From positions 382,610-446,609 of the forward strand of contig NZ_JAFMTQ010000001.1 in NCBI RefSeq assembly GCF_026126405.1: a DNA stretch of 64,000 bases, written 5' to 3'. The notes under the pieces were generated by a model that saw nothing but the letters and a program-made list of their open reading frames with translations, ran no database searches and was not told the DNA's origin. Below, in pieces: positions 34,880-44,323 of this stretch (position 1 is its first letter; each line of letters opens with the position of its first letter). The position numbers and the translations under genes were made by a program. Origin of the DNA: Aureitalea sp. L0-47. GTDB lineage: Bacteria; Bacteroidota; Bacteroidia; Flavobacteriales; Flavobacteriaceae.

Positions 34880-37297
34880 ATGAAACCTCTTCAACTGCTA
34901 GTGGTACTATTTCTTTGTACCCCACTTTTCCTCTTTTCACAAAATTCTTACACCATAAACGGAAAGATAAACGATGGCAACGACCAGGGAATCGCTTTTG
35001 CCAATGTATTGCTCATGAAATCAGCCGATTCTACATTCGTTAAAGGTGCTGTGACCAGTGAGACCGGAACCTATTCTCTGGAGAATGTCCCTTCCGGAAG
35101 TTATTTTGTGGAAGGCTCTGTAGTAGGCTTCCAGTTGGCGAGGTCCGAAGCTTTTACTTTAAACTCGGATTATACCGTACCAAACCTGTTAATGCTGGAA
35201 GGGGAGGCCCTTGGAGAAGTTGTTGTTCAGGCTACAAAGCCCCTGTACACGCAAAAGGTTGATCGACTGGTGATCAATGTTGAGAATAGTATCGTTTCCT
35301 CGGGGGGAACGGCCTTAGAAGTTCTGGAACGCTCTCCGGGAGTAGTAGTTAACAGGCAGAACAATGGTATATCCGTAGTTGGAAAAGAGGGTGTTGTTGT
35401 AATGATCAATGGCAAGATTAGCTATGTACCAACTTCCTCTATTGTTCAACTTTTGGATGGAATGAGTGCGGACAATATCGAATCTATCGAGCTCATCACT
35501 ACACCACCGGCCAATTTCGATGCTGAAGGAAATGCGGGCTATATTAATATCGTATTAAAAAAGAATGCCGACCTGGGCCTGAATGGTTCTTATTCGCTTT
35601 CTCTGGGTTATGGTAAGGGAATCGTTTCCAATGATAACATCAGCTTCAACTACAGAAAGAACAAGTTCAATCTCTTCGGGAGTTATTCATACCTGGCAGA
35701 TCAGCGGGATCAGCTTTTCAAAACTAGCCGCGAGTTCAGGGATAGTGGTGATCTGCTGTCTACTTCCTCTCGAACAGATCGCGACCCGAATCAGCAAAAC
35801 CACAACCTGCGCCTGGGTGCCGATGTTCAGCTTTCAGAAAAAACAATTACCGGTTTTATACTTACAGCCTTCAGTAATAAGTGGACCATGGATGCCTTCA
35901 ATAGCAGTACGGACGCCATAAATGGAATGCCAACCGGTTTTGTGACACTCGAGAATACAGAGAAGAACCATTTGCGTCATTTTGGAGCGAACTACAACAT
36001 TCGACACGATTTCACGGAGGATCAATTCATAAGTATGGACATTGATTATCTCTACTACGAATTCGACAATCCTACAGACTACGTGAATATGTTCTTCGAC
36101 GGAAGCAATATGTTTTTGCGCACCGAACTTCTCCAAAGCAGGAAGGAAACACCACTCTCCACCCTGGTAGGTAAGATCGATTACAGCAATAAAATAGACG
36201 ACGCCTTTAAATTTGAATTGGGAGCCAAGGGAATTAAGAATGATTTTGAGAACGATGTCTCAGTGGCTAACGATGTGAGTGGCACGTTTGTGTTTGATCC
36301 ATCGCTTACCAATTTTAGTGTTTTGGATGAAAGCATCATGGCGGCCTACGCCTCCGCTGATTATACCATAGACGAAAAGACCTCTGCAAAGGCAGGTGTG
36401 CGTTATGAGTATACCGACTCAAAGTTGGACGTGGATACTCAGGGTACAGTTGTCGACAGGCAGTACGGAATTTGGTTTCCTTCGGTTTTTCTTAGCCGAA
36501 AATGGACGGACGATCTCAGTATGAACGTTTCCTATTCCAAACGAATTACCAGGCCAACATTCAATGATCTGGCACCTTTTGTGATCTTTTTCGAACCCAA
36601 TACCTTTCTTTCCGGAAATGCAGGACTGCAACCGGCAATTTCTAACACCGTTAAATTCGACACAAATTTCAAAAACTATTTCCTGTCGTTTCAGTATACC
36701 AACGAAGATGCTACCATTGCAAATTTTCAGGAACGTATCGATCCGGACACAGGCAGATTGATCTTTGAAGCTGCAAACCTCGATTATACGCGAACATTTT
36801 CTATCATAACCGGTATACCGATCAAATTGGCCCCATGGTGGCGTACCCAGACCAATCTTACCTATGTTCGGCAAGAGGTACGTTCATTTTACCAGGGGGA
36901 GCCTATTGAACAGGAATTGGGGATATTCTCGGCAAATAGCACCCATTCTTTTAAGATCAGTGATAGTTTTACTGCTGAATTATCCGGGTTTTATAACGGC
37001 CCCGGATTCTTTGGAAATGCTAGATACGACGAGTTTTACGCTATTAACCTGGGTTTTCAGAAAAAATTCAGCGATAAATGGGGCACCCTTAAATTCTCCG
37101 TCAACGATATCTTTGATTCACTCGAATTCAATGGTGGTACCGATCTGCCTGAGCAGAATATCCTCACAAGGAACCTATTTGATTTCAGTAATCGAACGTT
37201 TACTTTAACCTATACAAGGAATTTTGGAAACAAGGAGTTGCGTTCAGCAAGGAATAGAGAGACAGGGTCTGAAGAAGAACGCCGCAGAGTAAATTAG
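34880..37297 (+). CDS. Outer-membrane beta-barrel receptor (TonB-dependent-like)
   Basis: The 805-residue product has a signal peptide (MKPLQLLVVLFLCTPLFLFSQ), a carboxypeptidase-regulatory-like domain (about 23-100, ending GEVVVQATKPL), a plug domain (about 110-220 with IESIELITTPPANFDAEG), and an outer-membrane barrel of the Bacteroidota OMP_b-brl_3 type (YSKRITRPTFNDLAPF). No SusD partner is adjacent, so it is unlikely to be a glycan system. Substrate unknown. The C-terminal tail is charged and polar (GSEEERRRVN) rather than ending in a typical aromatic residue. Confidence 0.9.
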   Translation: MKPLQLLVVLFLCTPLFLFSQNSYTINGKINDGNDQGIAFANVLLMKSADSTFVKGAVTSETGTYSLENVPSGSYFVEGSVVGFQLARSEAFTLNSDYTVPNLLMLEGEALGEVVVQATKPLYTQKVDRLVINVENSIVSSGGTALEVLERSPGVVVNRQNNGISVVGKEGVVVMINGKISYVPTSSIVQLLDGMSADNIESIELITTPPANFDAEGNAGYINIVLKKNADLGLNGSYSLSLGYGKGIVSNDNISFNYRKNKFNLFGSYSYLADQRDQLFKTSREFRDSGDLLSTSSRTDRDPNQQNHNLRLGADVQLSEKTITGFILTAFSNKWTMDAFNSSTDAINGMPTGFVTLENTEKNHLRHFGANYNIRHDFTEDQFISMDIDYLYYEFDNPTDYVNMFFDGSNMFLRTELLQSRKETPLSTLVGKIDYSNKIDDAFKFELGAKGIKNDFENDVSVANDVSGTFVFDPSLTNFSVLDESIMAAYASADYTIDEKTSAKAGVRYEYTDSKLDVDTQGTVVDRQYGIWFPSVFLSRKWTDDLSMNVSYSKRITRPTFNDLAPFVIFFEPNTFLSGNAGLQPAISNTVKFDTNFKNYFLSFQYTNEDATIANFQERIDPDTGRLIFEAANLDYTRTFSIITGIPIKLAPWWRTQTNLTYVRQEVRSFYQGEPIEQELGIFSANSTHSFKISDSFTAELSGFYNGPGFFGNARYDEFYAINLGFQKKFSDKWGTLKFSVNDIFDSLEFNGGTDLPEQNILTRNLFDFSNRTFTLTYTRNFGNKELRSARNRETGSEEERRRVN

Positions 37298-37352
37298 AAT
37301 TAGCTAAAGGCAACAGATTTCTCAAGAACCTCTTATTTTGTATATTTAGAAC

Positions 37353-37877
37353 ATGAAAAATTTAGCCCTGATTATCGTTTTGTTCCTGCTTATTACTCCG
37401 GCAGCAACCCTTGAAGCTCAGGATACCATTAACTGGATGGATATCACCGAATTGGAAACAGCCATGAGCAAAGACCCTAAACCGGCATTCTTTGATGTAT
37501 ATACAGATTGGTGTGGATGGTGCAAGCGCATGGATGCCACAACCTTCAAGGATCCAAAAGTAGTTGCACTGCTGAATGAAAAGTTTCACCCGGTGAAGTT
37601 CGATGGTGAAAGAAAGGAAACCTTTACTTTTCAGGGACACCAGTTTAAATTCGTTGCAAGCGGAAGGCGTGGATATAATGAATTGACCGGTGCTTTACTA
37701 AACGGCCAATTGAGTTACCCAAGTTATGTTGCTCTCAATGAAAAATTTGAGCGCATTACCATTATCAAAGGGTATCGGCAGACAAAAGAATTCGTTGTCA
37801 TGTTAAATTACCTTGCAGACAAACACTACCTCGAACAAACCTGGGAAGACTACCGAAAATCCAGGACTGGCAAATAA
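37353..37877 (+). CDS. Secreted thioredoxin-like protein
   Basis: The 174-residue product has a signal peptide (about 22 residues) and a thioredoxin fold with the redox motif CGWC at 54-57 (DVYTDWCGWCKRMD), followed by a VKFDGE strand and PSYVALNEKF around the cis-Pro loop. It is a DsbD-gamma-like periplasmic reductant or isomerase. It stands 55 bases after the receptor gene and may be co-transcribed. Confidence 0.88.
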   Translation: MKNLALIIVLFLLITPAATLEAQDTINWMDITELETAMSKDPKPAFFDVYTDWCGWCKRMDATTFKDPKVVALLNEKFHPVKFDGERKETFTFQGHQFKFVASGRRGYNELTGALLNGQLSYPSYVALNEKFERITIIKGYRQTKEFVVMLNYLADKHYLEQTWEDYRKSRTGK

Positions 37878-38002
37878 CTTTCCGCTAATCCAGACAGTTC
37901 CCCCTGTTTATATCTCTCCAATGACCAGTATCATTGGATGGCATTTATGTTATCCTTAGATTATTTGATTACAAAAGGAATTACTAACATTAAATGACTG
38001 TC

Positions 38003-38503
38003 ATGAAAAGACTTGTTTTGATCGCATTACTCATCGGATTTATTCTTCCGATCACAGCACAGGATCCTGCACAGCTAGATGAAGTAGTTGTAAAGGCGAT
38101 GAACTATAAGTACTTGAGTGCGGTAGAGAATTCCAAGGCTCCGGTTCCAATCTGGAATTTAGAAAAAGAAGCGGCGATGTTCGACGTAACTGCGAGCGAT
38201 GTATACCTTGATAATTTTAATACCTATCAAGTAACTTTCCGTGTTCCGCGCGGAGTAATTGTTGCGGCATACGACCAGGATGGTGAAATTATAAAAACCA
38301 TCGAAAGATTTAAAAACTTCCAAATGCCAGATGAGGTGCGACTTGCCATCAAGGAACAATATCCTGGATGGGAAGTAGTGAAAGACGTTTTCTTTGTGAG
38401 CTATTCAGAAAAGAAAGGTGCTAAAAAACTCTATAAGGTAAAACTCGAAAAAGGAGATGAAATAATGCGCGTTAAAATTGATGCCAAAGGTAATTTCCTT
38501 TAA
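38003..38503 (+). CDS. Small secreted protein with PepSY-like C-terminus
   Basis: The start was set at ATG 38003 (MKRLVLIALLIGFILPITAQ), which gives a signal peptide and 166 residues; an ATG three codons upstream is possible. The C-terminal part (LAIKEQYPGWEVVKDVFFVSY, then YKVKLEKGDEIMRVKID) resembles a PepSY/BLIP-like beta domain, as in many small Bacteroidota secreted proteins. The middle motif NFNTYQVTF is typical. Function unknown. Confidence 0.78.
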   Translation: MKRLVLIALLIGFILPITAQDPAQLDEVVVKAMNYKYLSAVENSKAPVPIWNLEKEAAMFDVTASDVYLDNFNTYQVTFRVPRGVIVAAYDQDGEIIKTIERFKNFQMPDEVRLAIKEQYPGWEVVKDVFFVSYSEKKGAKKLYKVKLEKGDEIMRVKIDAKGNFL

Positions 38504-38518
38504 TTGAGGGTAGTTTTT

Positions 38519-38553
38519 AAAAAAAGGGAAGGCGAGTCGCCTTCCCTTTTTTT
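38519..38553. terminator. Strong bidirectional terminator
   Basis: A 13-bp stem (AAAAAGGGAAGGC with its complement, GAGTC loop) lies at 38521-38551 between convergent genes, flanked by A and T tracts on either side. Confidence 0.93.
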
Positions 38554-39001
38554 ATTCGATTCGCTTATAGTTCTCGGAAGACTCAGGATCTCCGTTACTA
38601 TCCATTACAATCTGGCTATATCGATCTTTTCCCAGGTCGAGGTCGAAGCGAAATACCTGAACTGTATCTAAAGCACGATTCATCGCATCGGAACCGTATT
38701 CCAGCCGTTCCTCAAGTTTGCCATCCTTTACCTCATAAGTTCCATACCCAAACCATTCATTGGAATCGGCAGGATTAAACCTGGTCCACATGACCTTACC
38801 TTTCGTATATATTTTTACTTGTCGGTAGCCATTTAGGTTCATGAGAGTATCCTTAACTATATTATTCTCATAAAGGAACTGATGCTGCAGCTCCCATACA
38901 CCTTCGATGGTCATTTCACTATTCGAGGAAGTGTTCTTATCTGCTGAGATAAAGGCGATCGCCCCTAGAGCGCAGCAAATGATTAGCATTGCTTTTTTCA
39001 T
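38552..39001 (-). CDS. Secreted lipocalin-like (DUF4488-like) protein
   Basis: The 149-residue product has a signal peptide, then EGVWELQHQFLY, QVKIYTKGKVMWTRF, YGTYEVKDGKLEERL and YSQIVMDSNGD strands, the layout of small Bacteroidota lipocalin-like domains of the DUF4488 kind. Ligand unknown. It ends at the strong terminator. Confidence 0.72.
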   Translation of the reverse strand: MKKAMLIICCALGAIAFISADKNTSSNSEMTIEGVWELQHQFLYENNIVKDTLMNLNGYRQVKIYTKGKVMWTRFNPADSNEWFGYGTYEVKDGKLEERLEYGSDAMNRALDTVQVFRFDLDLGKDRYSQIVMDSNGDPESSENYKRIE

Positions 39002-39079
39002 ATCTGCGTGAATTTAATTGATGTTAAAGGATTTAACAGCTTTAAGGTACGAAAAAAACCACTACAACCCTTTGCTTGC

Positions 39080-40480
39080 CTATAGATTCTCTGCCGGTAG
39101 GACGAGGGTGTTGAACAATCGAGCTTTGGTGTCCAGAAATTTATTTTGAATTTCCAATTGCTTCAATCGGCTTTCTATTAATTTCTGCTCCCGGCTATTG
39201 ACCAGGAAAATAGAACTCTCTCCAAATGAAAACTTTCGCTCTTCGGCGGTCAGCATCCGTTCGTAGTTTGTCACGATATCGGCAATAAGGCCATTTTGGA
39301 TCTCGAAGGAATCCAACTCGTTGTAAAGGGCTGTGATTTTATTCTGAAGCGACAGCGCTGTGGTTGTTCTTTCATACTCCGTATCGATTACTTTTAGACG
39401 GGCCAGTTTGTATTCTCCTCGTTCTTTCCGAAGGAATAATGGCATAGCAAATCGCAATCCTCCCTTGTATTCGGCAGTATTAAAGCTGTTGCCTATTTCA
39501 GGAGTGGCGGTAATAAAGTTATAGTTAAGATCGATAATCGGTAATAGCCTGTTTCCCTTTAGTCGGCGATCAATTTTAAGACCGTCGATTTTTCGATCGA
39601 GTGACCTAAGCTTAGGATGTGTTTCCAGAGTAAACTCGCTAAGGGGCGTGCCGGTAACATTCAGGGTGGCATCGATTTCTGTTTCAATATTTTCAGAAGG
39701 GACTACCCCAGGCTGCAGCTCTAATGGAATATTGTCTTGCAACCATAAGAAATTCGATAACTCCAGGCTGCGTTTCATGAATTTCACTTTGGCTTGCTCC
39801 AGGCTCAGTGAACGATTCTGATAGCTGATCTTGGCCTCCACAGTGTCGATTATGGCCCTGTCGCCAGCTTCGGCACTGCGTTTAACACCATTGAATCGCT
39901 GAAGGGCATTCACCAGGATATCATCAAAGACCTTAACTTCATTATAAGCCCTAAGCCACTTAAAATAGGCCAATGACGCTTCGTAAAGCACTTCGTTCAC
40001 CAGGATCTCCTGATCTGCGGCAGTTTGCTCCCTGAAGAACTTTGCTTTTTGAAGGGTAGCCATTCGTTTGTTCATAAGGAATCCCTGTCCGAGAGAAAAT
40101 GAGACCCCTGCGCTGTACAATCCCTCATCGGGTACAAATCGCTCCGGATTTACAAATTCCCCTTCGTTCTGCTCAAAATTTGCCTTCAACTCGATACCGT
40201 ACCAGGTAGGTATCTTGAAGGTTGCGTTTAGCAGATCGTAGTATTCACTTCCTTTGAATTGTTTCTGACTGTAATCTACTTCCACCTTAGGGTCGAAACC
40301 ACCCCTGGCTCTCATAACATTAGCCTGGGCCATGTCGATGGTAAGATTTGCCTGCTTTACAACCGGGTGGTACTTTTTAACATAGCCGAGGTACTCCCGG
40401 AATCCCAGCATCAGGGAATCCTGAGACCACACTTGGAATGACATTGTGAAAAAAAAGAATACAAGCAATCGCTTTTTCAT
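39080..40480 (-). CDS. TolC-family outer-membrane efflux protein
   Basis: The 466-residue product has a signal peptide (MKKRLLVFFFFTMSFQVWSQ) and repeated long helices typical of TolC (HPVVKQANLTIDMAQANVMRARGGFDPKV, with the usual QA/AR pattern). It forms the outer-membrane duct of the neighbouring exporter. The start codon overlaps the stop of the HlyD-type gene (TAATG), so the two are translationally coupled. Confidence 0.9.
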   Translation of the reverse strand: MKKRLLVFFFFTMSFQVWSQDSLMLGFREYLGYVKKYHPVVKQANLTIDMAQANVMRARGGFDPKVEVDYSQKQFKGSEYYDLLNATFKIPTWYGIELKANFEQNEGEFVNPERFVPDEGLYSAGVSFSLGQGFLMNKRMATLQKAKFFREQTAADQEILVNEVLYEASLAYFKWLRAYNEVKVFDDILVNALQRFNGVKRSAEAGDRAIIDTVEAKISYQNRSLSLEQAKVKFMKRSLELSNFLWLQDNIPLELQPGVVPSENIETEIDATLNVTGTPLSEFTLETHPKLRSLDRKIDGLKIDRRLKGNRLLPIIDLNYNFITATPEIGNSFNTAEYKGGLRFAMPLFLRKERGEYKLARLKVIDTEYERTTTALSLQNKITALYNELDSFEIQNGLIADIVTNYERMLTAEERKFSFGESSIFLVNSREQKLIESRLKQLEIQNKFLDTKARLFNTLVLPAENL

Positions 40481-41835
40481 TATTTTTTAGCTTCAGTGGT
40501 TTTTGGATTCACTTCTGGTTGATAATAGTCTGGTGGGAAACCATTTAGTTTTCGCCAAAGCTCGAACCAAATTGGTACATCGTTGAGCAGGGCCATGGTA
40601 TTTGCACCACTACCTACTCTTAGGTCGACAGGCCACTCGTTATCTGCCTCATCCGGAGCAATCAGGATGCGATACTTTCCATTGTCGGAAATATAATTCT
40701 CTATTGCTACAACCTTACCTCCGTAGGTACCGTAAGAAGCATTTGGCCATCCGCTAAAGACGATCGCAGGCCAACCATCGAACTGTATTCGAACTTCTTC
40801 TCCAACTATTATCAAAGGCATATCGATTGGATCGATGTAGGTTTCCACAGCCATCTCAAAGTCGGAAGGCATGATAGCTACCAGCCGCTCGCCCTCTTTA
40901 AACGTCTCACCAATACCAGCCTTCAGGGCCTTATTGATAAAACCGTTTTGAGGGGCTCGAATGTAGTACATCTCATTCCTGATCTCGTAATTCGACCTGG
41001 CATTCTCAAGTTTTGTTACCTGGCCTTCCGCATCAAACCGGTTGGATTGAGCCGTGAATTTATCACTATTGGCTTTCGAGATCTTCTCAGTGTATGAAGC
41101 CCCGATCCTCGATATTTCTACACTGGCATTGATGACTTCGTTCTTGCTAGCCAGCAATTTGTTTTCCTGTGAGATGAGTTTAGCCTGTGTTTCCTGGAGC
41201 TTGAGTCGCTTGCCTTCTACATCGGTCATTGCTTTCAGTCCTTCCTGCTGAAGGGTTAGCGTACGGTTGAACTGCGTCTCAGCAATGCTGAGATTGGTCT
41301 TCGCGGCTTCCAGGTCGATACTGTCGCTCTGTACCTTCAGCTTTGCTTGCAGCAATTTGTTTTGGGCCTGCTCCAATTTGAGTCTTCGCTCATTTGATAA
41401 AGCGGCTATCTGTCCGTCCAGTGCCTTTACTTTTTCCTTGTAAGAGCCCACAGATAATTCCTTAGCCTCAATTTGCATTCCTGTACGTTCAATTAGCCTG
41501 GGGTCGAAATACTCGTTCTTGACCTCAGAAATATGAAGGATGGTATCTCCTTTTTTTACAAAGTCTCCTTCTCGCACATACCATTTTTCAATCTTTCCGG
41601 GAATTGGAGACTGAATGGTTTGCGGCCTTTGGTCCGGCTTGAGGGTAGTGAGATATCCTTTACCAGTTATATTCTGAGTCCAGGGCAAGAACATTGTAAT
41701 AATGGTAATGCCCGCAAAGATCTTTAGAAACCGATTGAAATACTTGAAATGCCTCGTGTGAAACACCTTCTTACCGGCTTTGTACGATGAGATATCTACC
41801 TTTTGGTTTAACCTGTTATGTGATATATTCAGCAT
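40480..41835 (-). CDS. HlyD-family membrane fusion protein
   Basis: The 451-residue product has one N-terminal transmembrane helix (about 38-56), a biotinyl-lipoyl half motif (QSPIPGKIEKWYVREGDFV), long coiled coils (about 120-290), the second lipoyl half (YYIRAPQNGFI) and a beta barrel (FEMAVETYIDPIDMPLI). It bridges the inner-membrane ABC protein and the TolC duct. It follows the ABC gene by 10 bases. Confidence 0.9.
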   Translation of the reverse strand: MLNISHNRLNQKVDISSYKAGKKVFHTRHFKYFNRFLKIFAGITIITMFLPWTQNITGKGYLTTLKPDQRPQTIQSPIPGKIEKWYVREGDFVKKGDTILHISEVKNEYFDPRLIERTGMQIEAKELSVGSYKEKVKALDGQIAALSNERRLKLEQAQNKLLQAKLKVQSDSIDLEAAKTNLSIAETQFNRTLTLQQEGLKAMTDVEGKRLKLQETQAKLISQENKLLASKNEVINASVEISRIGASYTEKISKANSDKFTAQSNRFDAEGQVTKLENARSNYEIRNEMYYIRAPQNGFINKALKAGIGETFKEGERLVAIMPSDFEMAVETYIDPIDMPLIIVGEEVRIQFDGWPAIVFSGWPNASYGTYGGKVVAIENYISDNGKYRILIAPDEADNEWPVDLRVGSGANTMALLNDVPIWFELWRKLNGFPPDYYQPEVNPKTTEAKK

Positions 41836-41845
41836 ATCTGTTTCG

Positions 41846-43504
41846 TTAAATCTTTATAGTTCCGTTTTCAAGATGTAAAATGCTACTGCACTGTGTCTCC
41901 CAACCAGGATTGTAACTTACCACCACTAATCCCCATGGCTGTTTCGGATCAGTAAGGAACGACATGATCCTTTGTTCTTCTGACTTGTCGAATTGATCCA
42001 GCGGATCTTTCATGATGAGCAGTTTCGGCTTGGTTACTATGCTACGAGCCAGAAGGATCTTTTTTGTTACCGTATAAGGAATTTGTTTTCCTTCGGGATA
42101 GATCACAGTGTCCAAACCTCTTGGCTGACTTTTTACAAACTCAGACAGTCCCACGTTTTCGATGGCCCACCAAATATCATCTTTAGAAACATCTTTATTT
42201 CCAAAAGTGATATTCTCAAGCAGTGTTCCTTCGAAAGGAGATTCCTCGGTGAGTGACTGTCCAATATTCGCCCTGAAATGATTCAATTGAATCGCGTTAA
42301 GGGAAATGTTGTTTACATAAATGTTTCCTTCGGAAGGCTCTATGATTCCCGAGATCAGTCTAAGAAGCGTCGACTTGCCCGAACCACTGTGACCTTCTAC
42401 CAGGATTCGTGATTTGGAATTGATTACAAGCGAAATATTGGAAAGAATCTTCTTTCTTCCGCCTTCAACGTGATAGTTTACTTTATCAAGTTCCAGAGTG
42501 AAATCCTGATCCGAATCAAAGATCATTTCACCTTCCTGTGGCTCCAGGTCCTTGTCCACTACCTGCCCTATCTTTTCAAGCGAAGTAAGTATATCGTATA
42601 AGGACTCAAGGCCCAGGATCAGCTTCTCTACTGAACTTATCACAAGTAGGATAATAATCTCTGCCGCTACGAATTGCCCGATATTCATTTCCTGGTTCAG
42701 TACAAGTATTCCACCTATTAATAAAAGCCCGGCAGTGACAAGTACTTTAAATCCGATCATTTGGGTGAACTGCAGTAGAAGCACTCGGAAGTGAGACTCA
42801 CGGCTCTCCAGGTATTCCGCAACCAGGTCGTCATTCTTGGACATCGCAAGTTTGGTCTTGCCTGAAAGCTTAAAGCTAACGATAGACCTGGCTACTTCCT
42901 GGATCCAGTGAGCCACTCGATATTTGTTTTTAGACTCGCTCAGGCTGGTCTCCATTCCTCTACGGGCCGTGTATTTGAATACCACATAAATGAGCAGAAG
43001 GAGTAGGATTCCGTAGATGATAAAGAAAGGGTGGTAGAATGAAAGCAGCAATAATCCGAAGATGATCTGCAACAAGGCTGCGGGAAAATCTACCAGGATC
43101 TTGGACAATCCTTTTTGAACTGTAAGCGTATCGAAAAATCGGTTGGCCAACTCTGGCGGATAGAAATTCCTAAGTTCACTCATCTTTATTTTTGGAAATC
43201 GATATGCAAATTCAAAAGAAGACCGGGTGAAGATCTTCTGCTGTACATTTTCAATGATACGTATTTGCATTAACTGGAGGACTCCTCCAAATGCAACACC
43301 TACAGTTACCAATATTACCAGTATGATCCAGGAAGTGCTGATCTGCGCCCCCTGGATAAGGTTGATGATGGCCTGTATTCCCAACGGTAATGAGAGATTC
43401 ACAATACCTGCGAAAATTGCGTAATAGAACACCTGGAGGATATCTTTCTTATCCAGCTGAAGCATGTTTATCAATCGTTGCCAGGGAGTCATTCTTTCGT
43501 TCAT
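41846..43504 (-). CDS. ABC-type export permease-ATPase with degenerate nucleotide-binding domain
   Basis: The 552-residue product has an ABC-exporter membrane domain (about 20-310) with no peptidase domain, and a C-terminal ATPase domain. Walker A is normal (EGHSGSGKSTLLRL) and a Q-loop (NIGQSLTEESPFEGTL) is present, but the LSGGQ signature region reads IPYTVTKKILLARSI, Walker B reads LLIMKDP instead of LLDEP, and the H-loop position reads VVSYNPG. Hydrolysis may be weak, absent, or need a partner. Conserved length and reading frame argue against a pseudogene. Next to tetR and the HlyD/TolC genes. Confidence 0.88.
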   Translation of the reverse strand: MNERMTPWQRLINMLQLDKKDILQVFYYAIFAGIVNLSLPLGIQAIINLIQGAQISTSWIILVILVTVGVAFGGVLQLMQIRIIENVQQKIFTRSSFEFAYRFPKIKMSELRNFYPPELANRFFDTLTVQKGLSKILVDFPAALLQIIFGLLLLSFYHPFFIIYGILLLLLIYVVFKYTARRGMETSLSESKNKYRVAHWIQEVARSIVSFKLSGKTKLAMSKNDDLVAEYLESRESHFRVLLLQFTQMIGFKVLVTAGLLLIGGILVLNQEMNIGQFVAAEIIILLVISSVEKLILGLESLYDILTSLEKIGQVVDKDLEPQEGEMIFDSDQDFTLELDKVNYHVEGGRKKILSNISLVINSKSRILVEGHSGSGKSTLLRLISGIIEPSEGNIYVNNISLNAIQLNHFRANIGQSLTEESPFEGTLLENITFGNKDVSKDDIWWAIENVGLSEFVKSQPRGLDTVIYPEGKQIPYTVTKKILLARSIVTKPKLLIMKDPLDQFDKSEEQRIMSFLTDPKQPWGLVVVSYNPGWETQCSSILHLENGTIKI

Positions 43505-43510
43505 AGCGAT

Positions 43511-44185
43511 TTATTTTTTCAGGATCTTGGCAACGAAATTCAATAAGAAATCCGCTGTCGATATTTTATTGTTACAGTTTGTTATCGATTTGAAATGATC
43601 TTTTAAAAATTGCTGATGCAAAGAGGTCTCAATGATCGTGCTGGCTAGGCTCGTAGGATATTTATATTCCGCATTGATCGTCTGGATCATTTCCTCAAGG
43701 CGATGAACCAATCTCTTGTAAATGGAAAAATAGCCTTCCTTGTTTTCCTCATCTACTTCCTTAGTGAGATACGACTTAGAAAACTCATTGATCACCATCT
43801 TGTTTAACAGTACTTCATTGATATGAGCATAGGATGAATCCTCAACAATTGGCCTGCAAATGATCTCAATCGCTTTATCGAGCTTTTCGGAAGCATCTCC
43901 AATGCTATGGGTTTCAAATACCAGCTGATACTCGATCCAACCCCAATACCAGGACGTTAAGTACAGTAATAGCTTGTGCTTGTTTTCGAAGTATCGATAC
44001 ACAGAACTTTCGTTCGAACCAATGGCCGTCCCAAGTTTTTTGAACGTGAGTCCTTCAAATCCGATCTCATCGATGAGGAGTATGCTGTGCTCGATGATCT
44101 TCTTGCCTAAGAGCGATGACTCCGGGTCCTTGAGATACAGTTTGTCGTGTACCGCAATCTTCAAATTTCCTAACAACTGTTTCAT
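43511..44185 (-). CDS. TetR-family regulator of the export operon
   Basis: The 224-residue product has an N-terminal helix-turn-helix (GLTFKKLGTAIGSNESSVYRYFENKHKLL) and a divergent helical ligand domain. It is first in the operon, 6 bases before the ABC gene, so it probably represses its own transcript. A palindrome at 44211-44223 upstream is the likely operator. Confidence 0.88.
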   Translation of the reverse strand: MKQLLGNLKIAVHDKLYLKDPESSLLGKKIIEHSILLIDEIGFEGLTFKKLGTAIGSNESSVYRYFENKHKLLLYLTSWYWGWIEYQLVFETHSIGDASEKLDKAIEIICRPIVEDSSYAHINEVLLNKMVINEFSKSYLTKEVDEENKEGYFSIYKRLVHRLEEMIQTINAEYKYPTSLASTIIETSLHQQFLKDHFKSITNCNNKISTADFLLNFVAKILKK

Positions 44186-44210
44186 ATTAACTTATTTGAT
44201 CGCGAATATA

Positions 44211-44223
44211 ATAGTATTACTAT
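44211..44223. promoter_or_regulatory. Candidate TetR operator palindrome
   Basis: ATAGTA and TACTAT flank a single T, giving a perfect 13-base dyad about 26 bases upstream of the tetR start and next to a near-match (TATATTCG) of the -7 element on the minus strand. Position suits autorepression. The nitroreductase gene diverges from the same gap and could share the control. Confidence 0.5.
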
Positions 44224-44323
44224 CATATTTGAGAGCATTTAACTTATTTTAACATCTACTTCCAACTTACACAAGCTTCAAAAGTTATATTTTTACTTCC
44301 CGAATGAAAAGAAAGGTTGCTAT

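Noticed and set aside
37917-37938. An 8-bp inverted repeat (TCCAATGA / TCATTGGA) between two small secreted protein genes
   Set aside because: No T-tract and no nearby regulator; not enough to call an operator or terminator.
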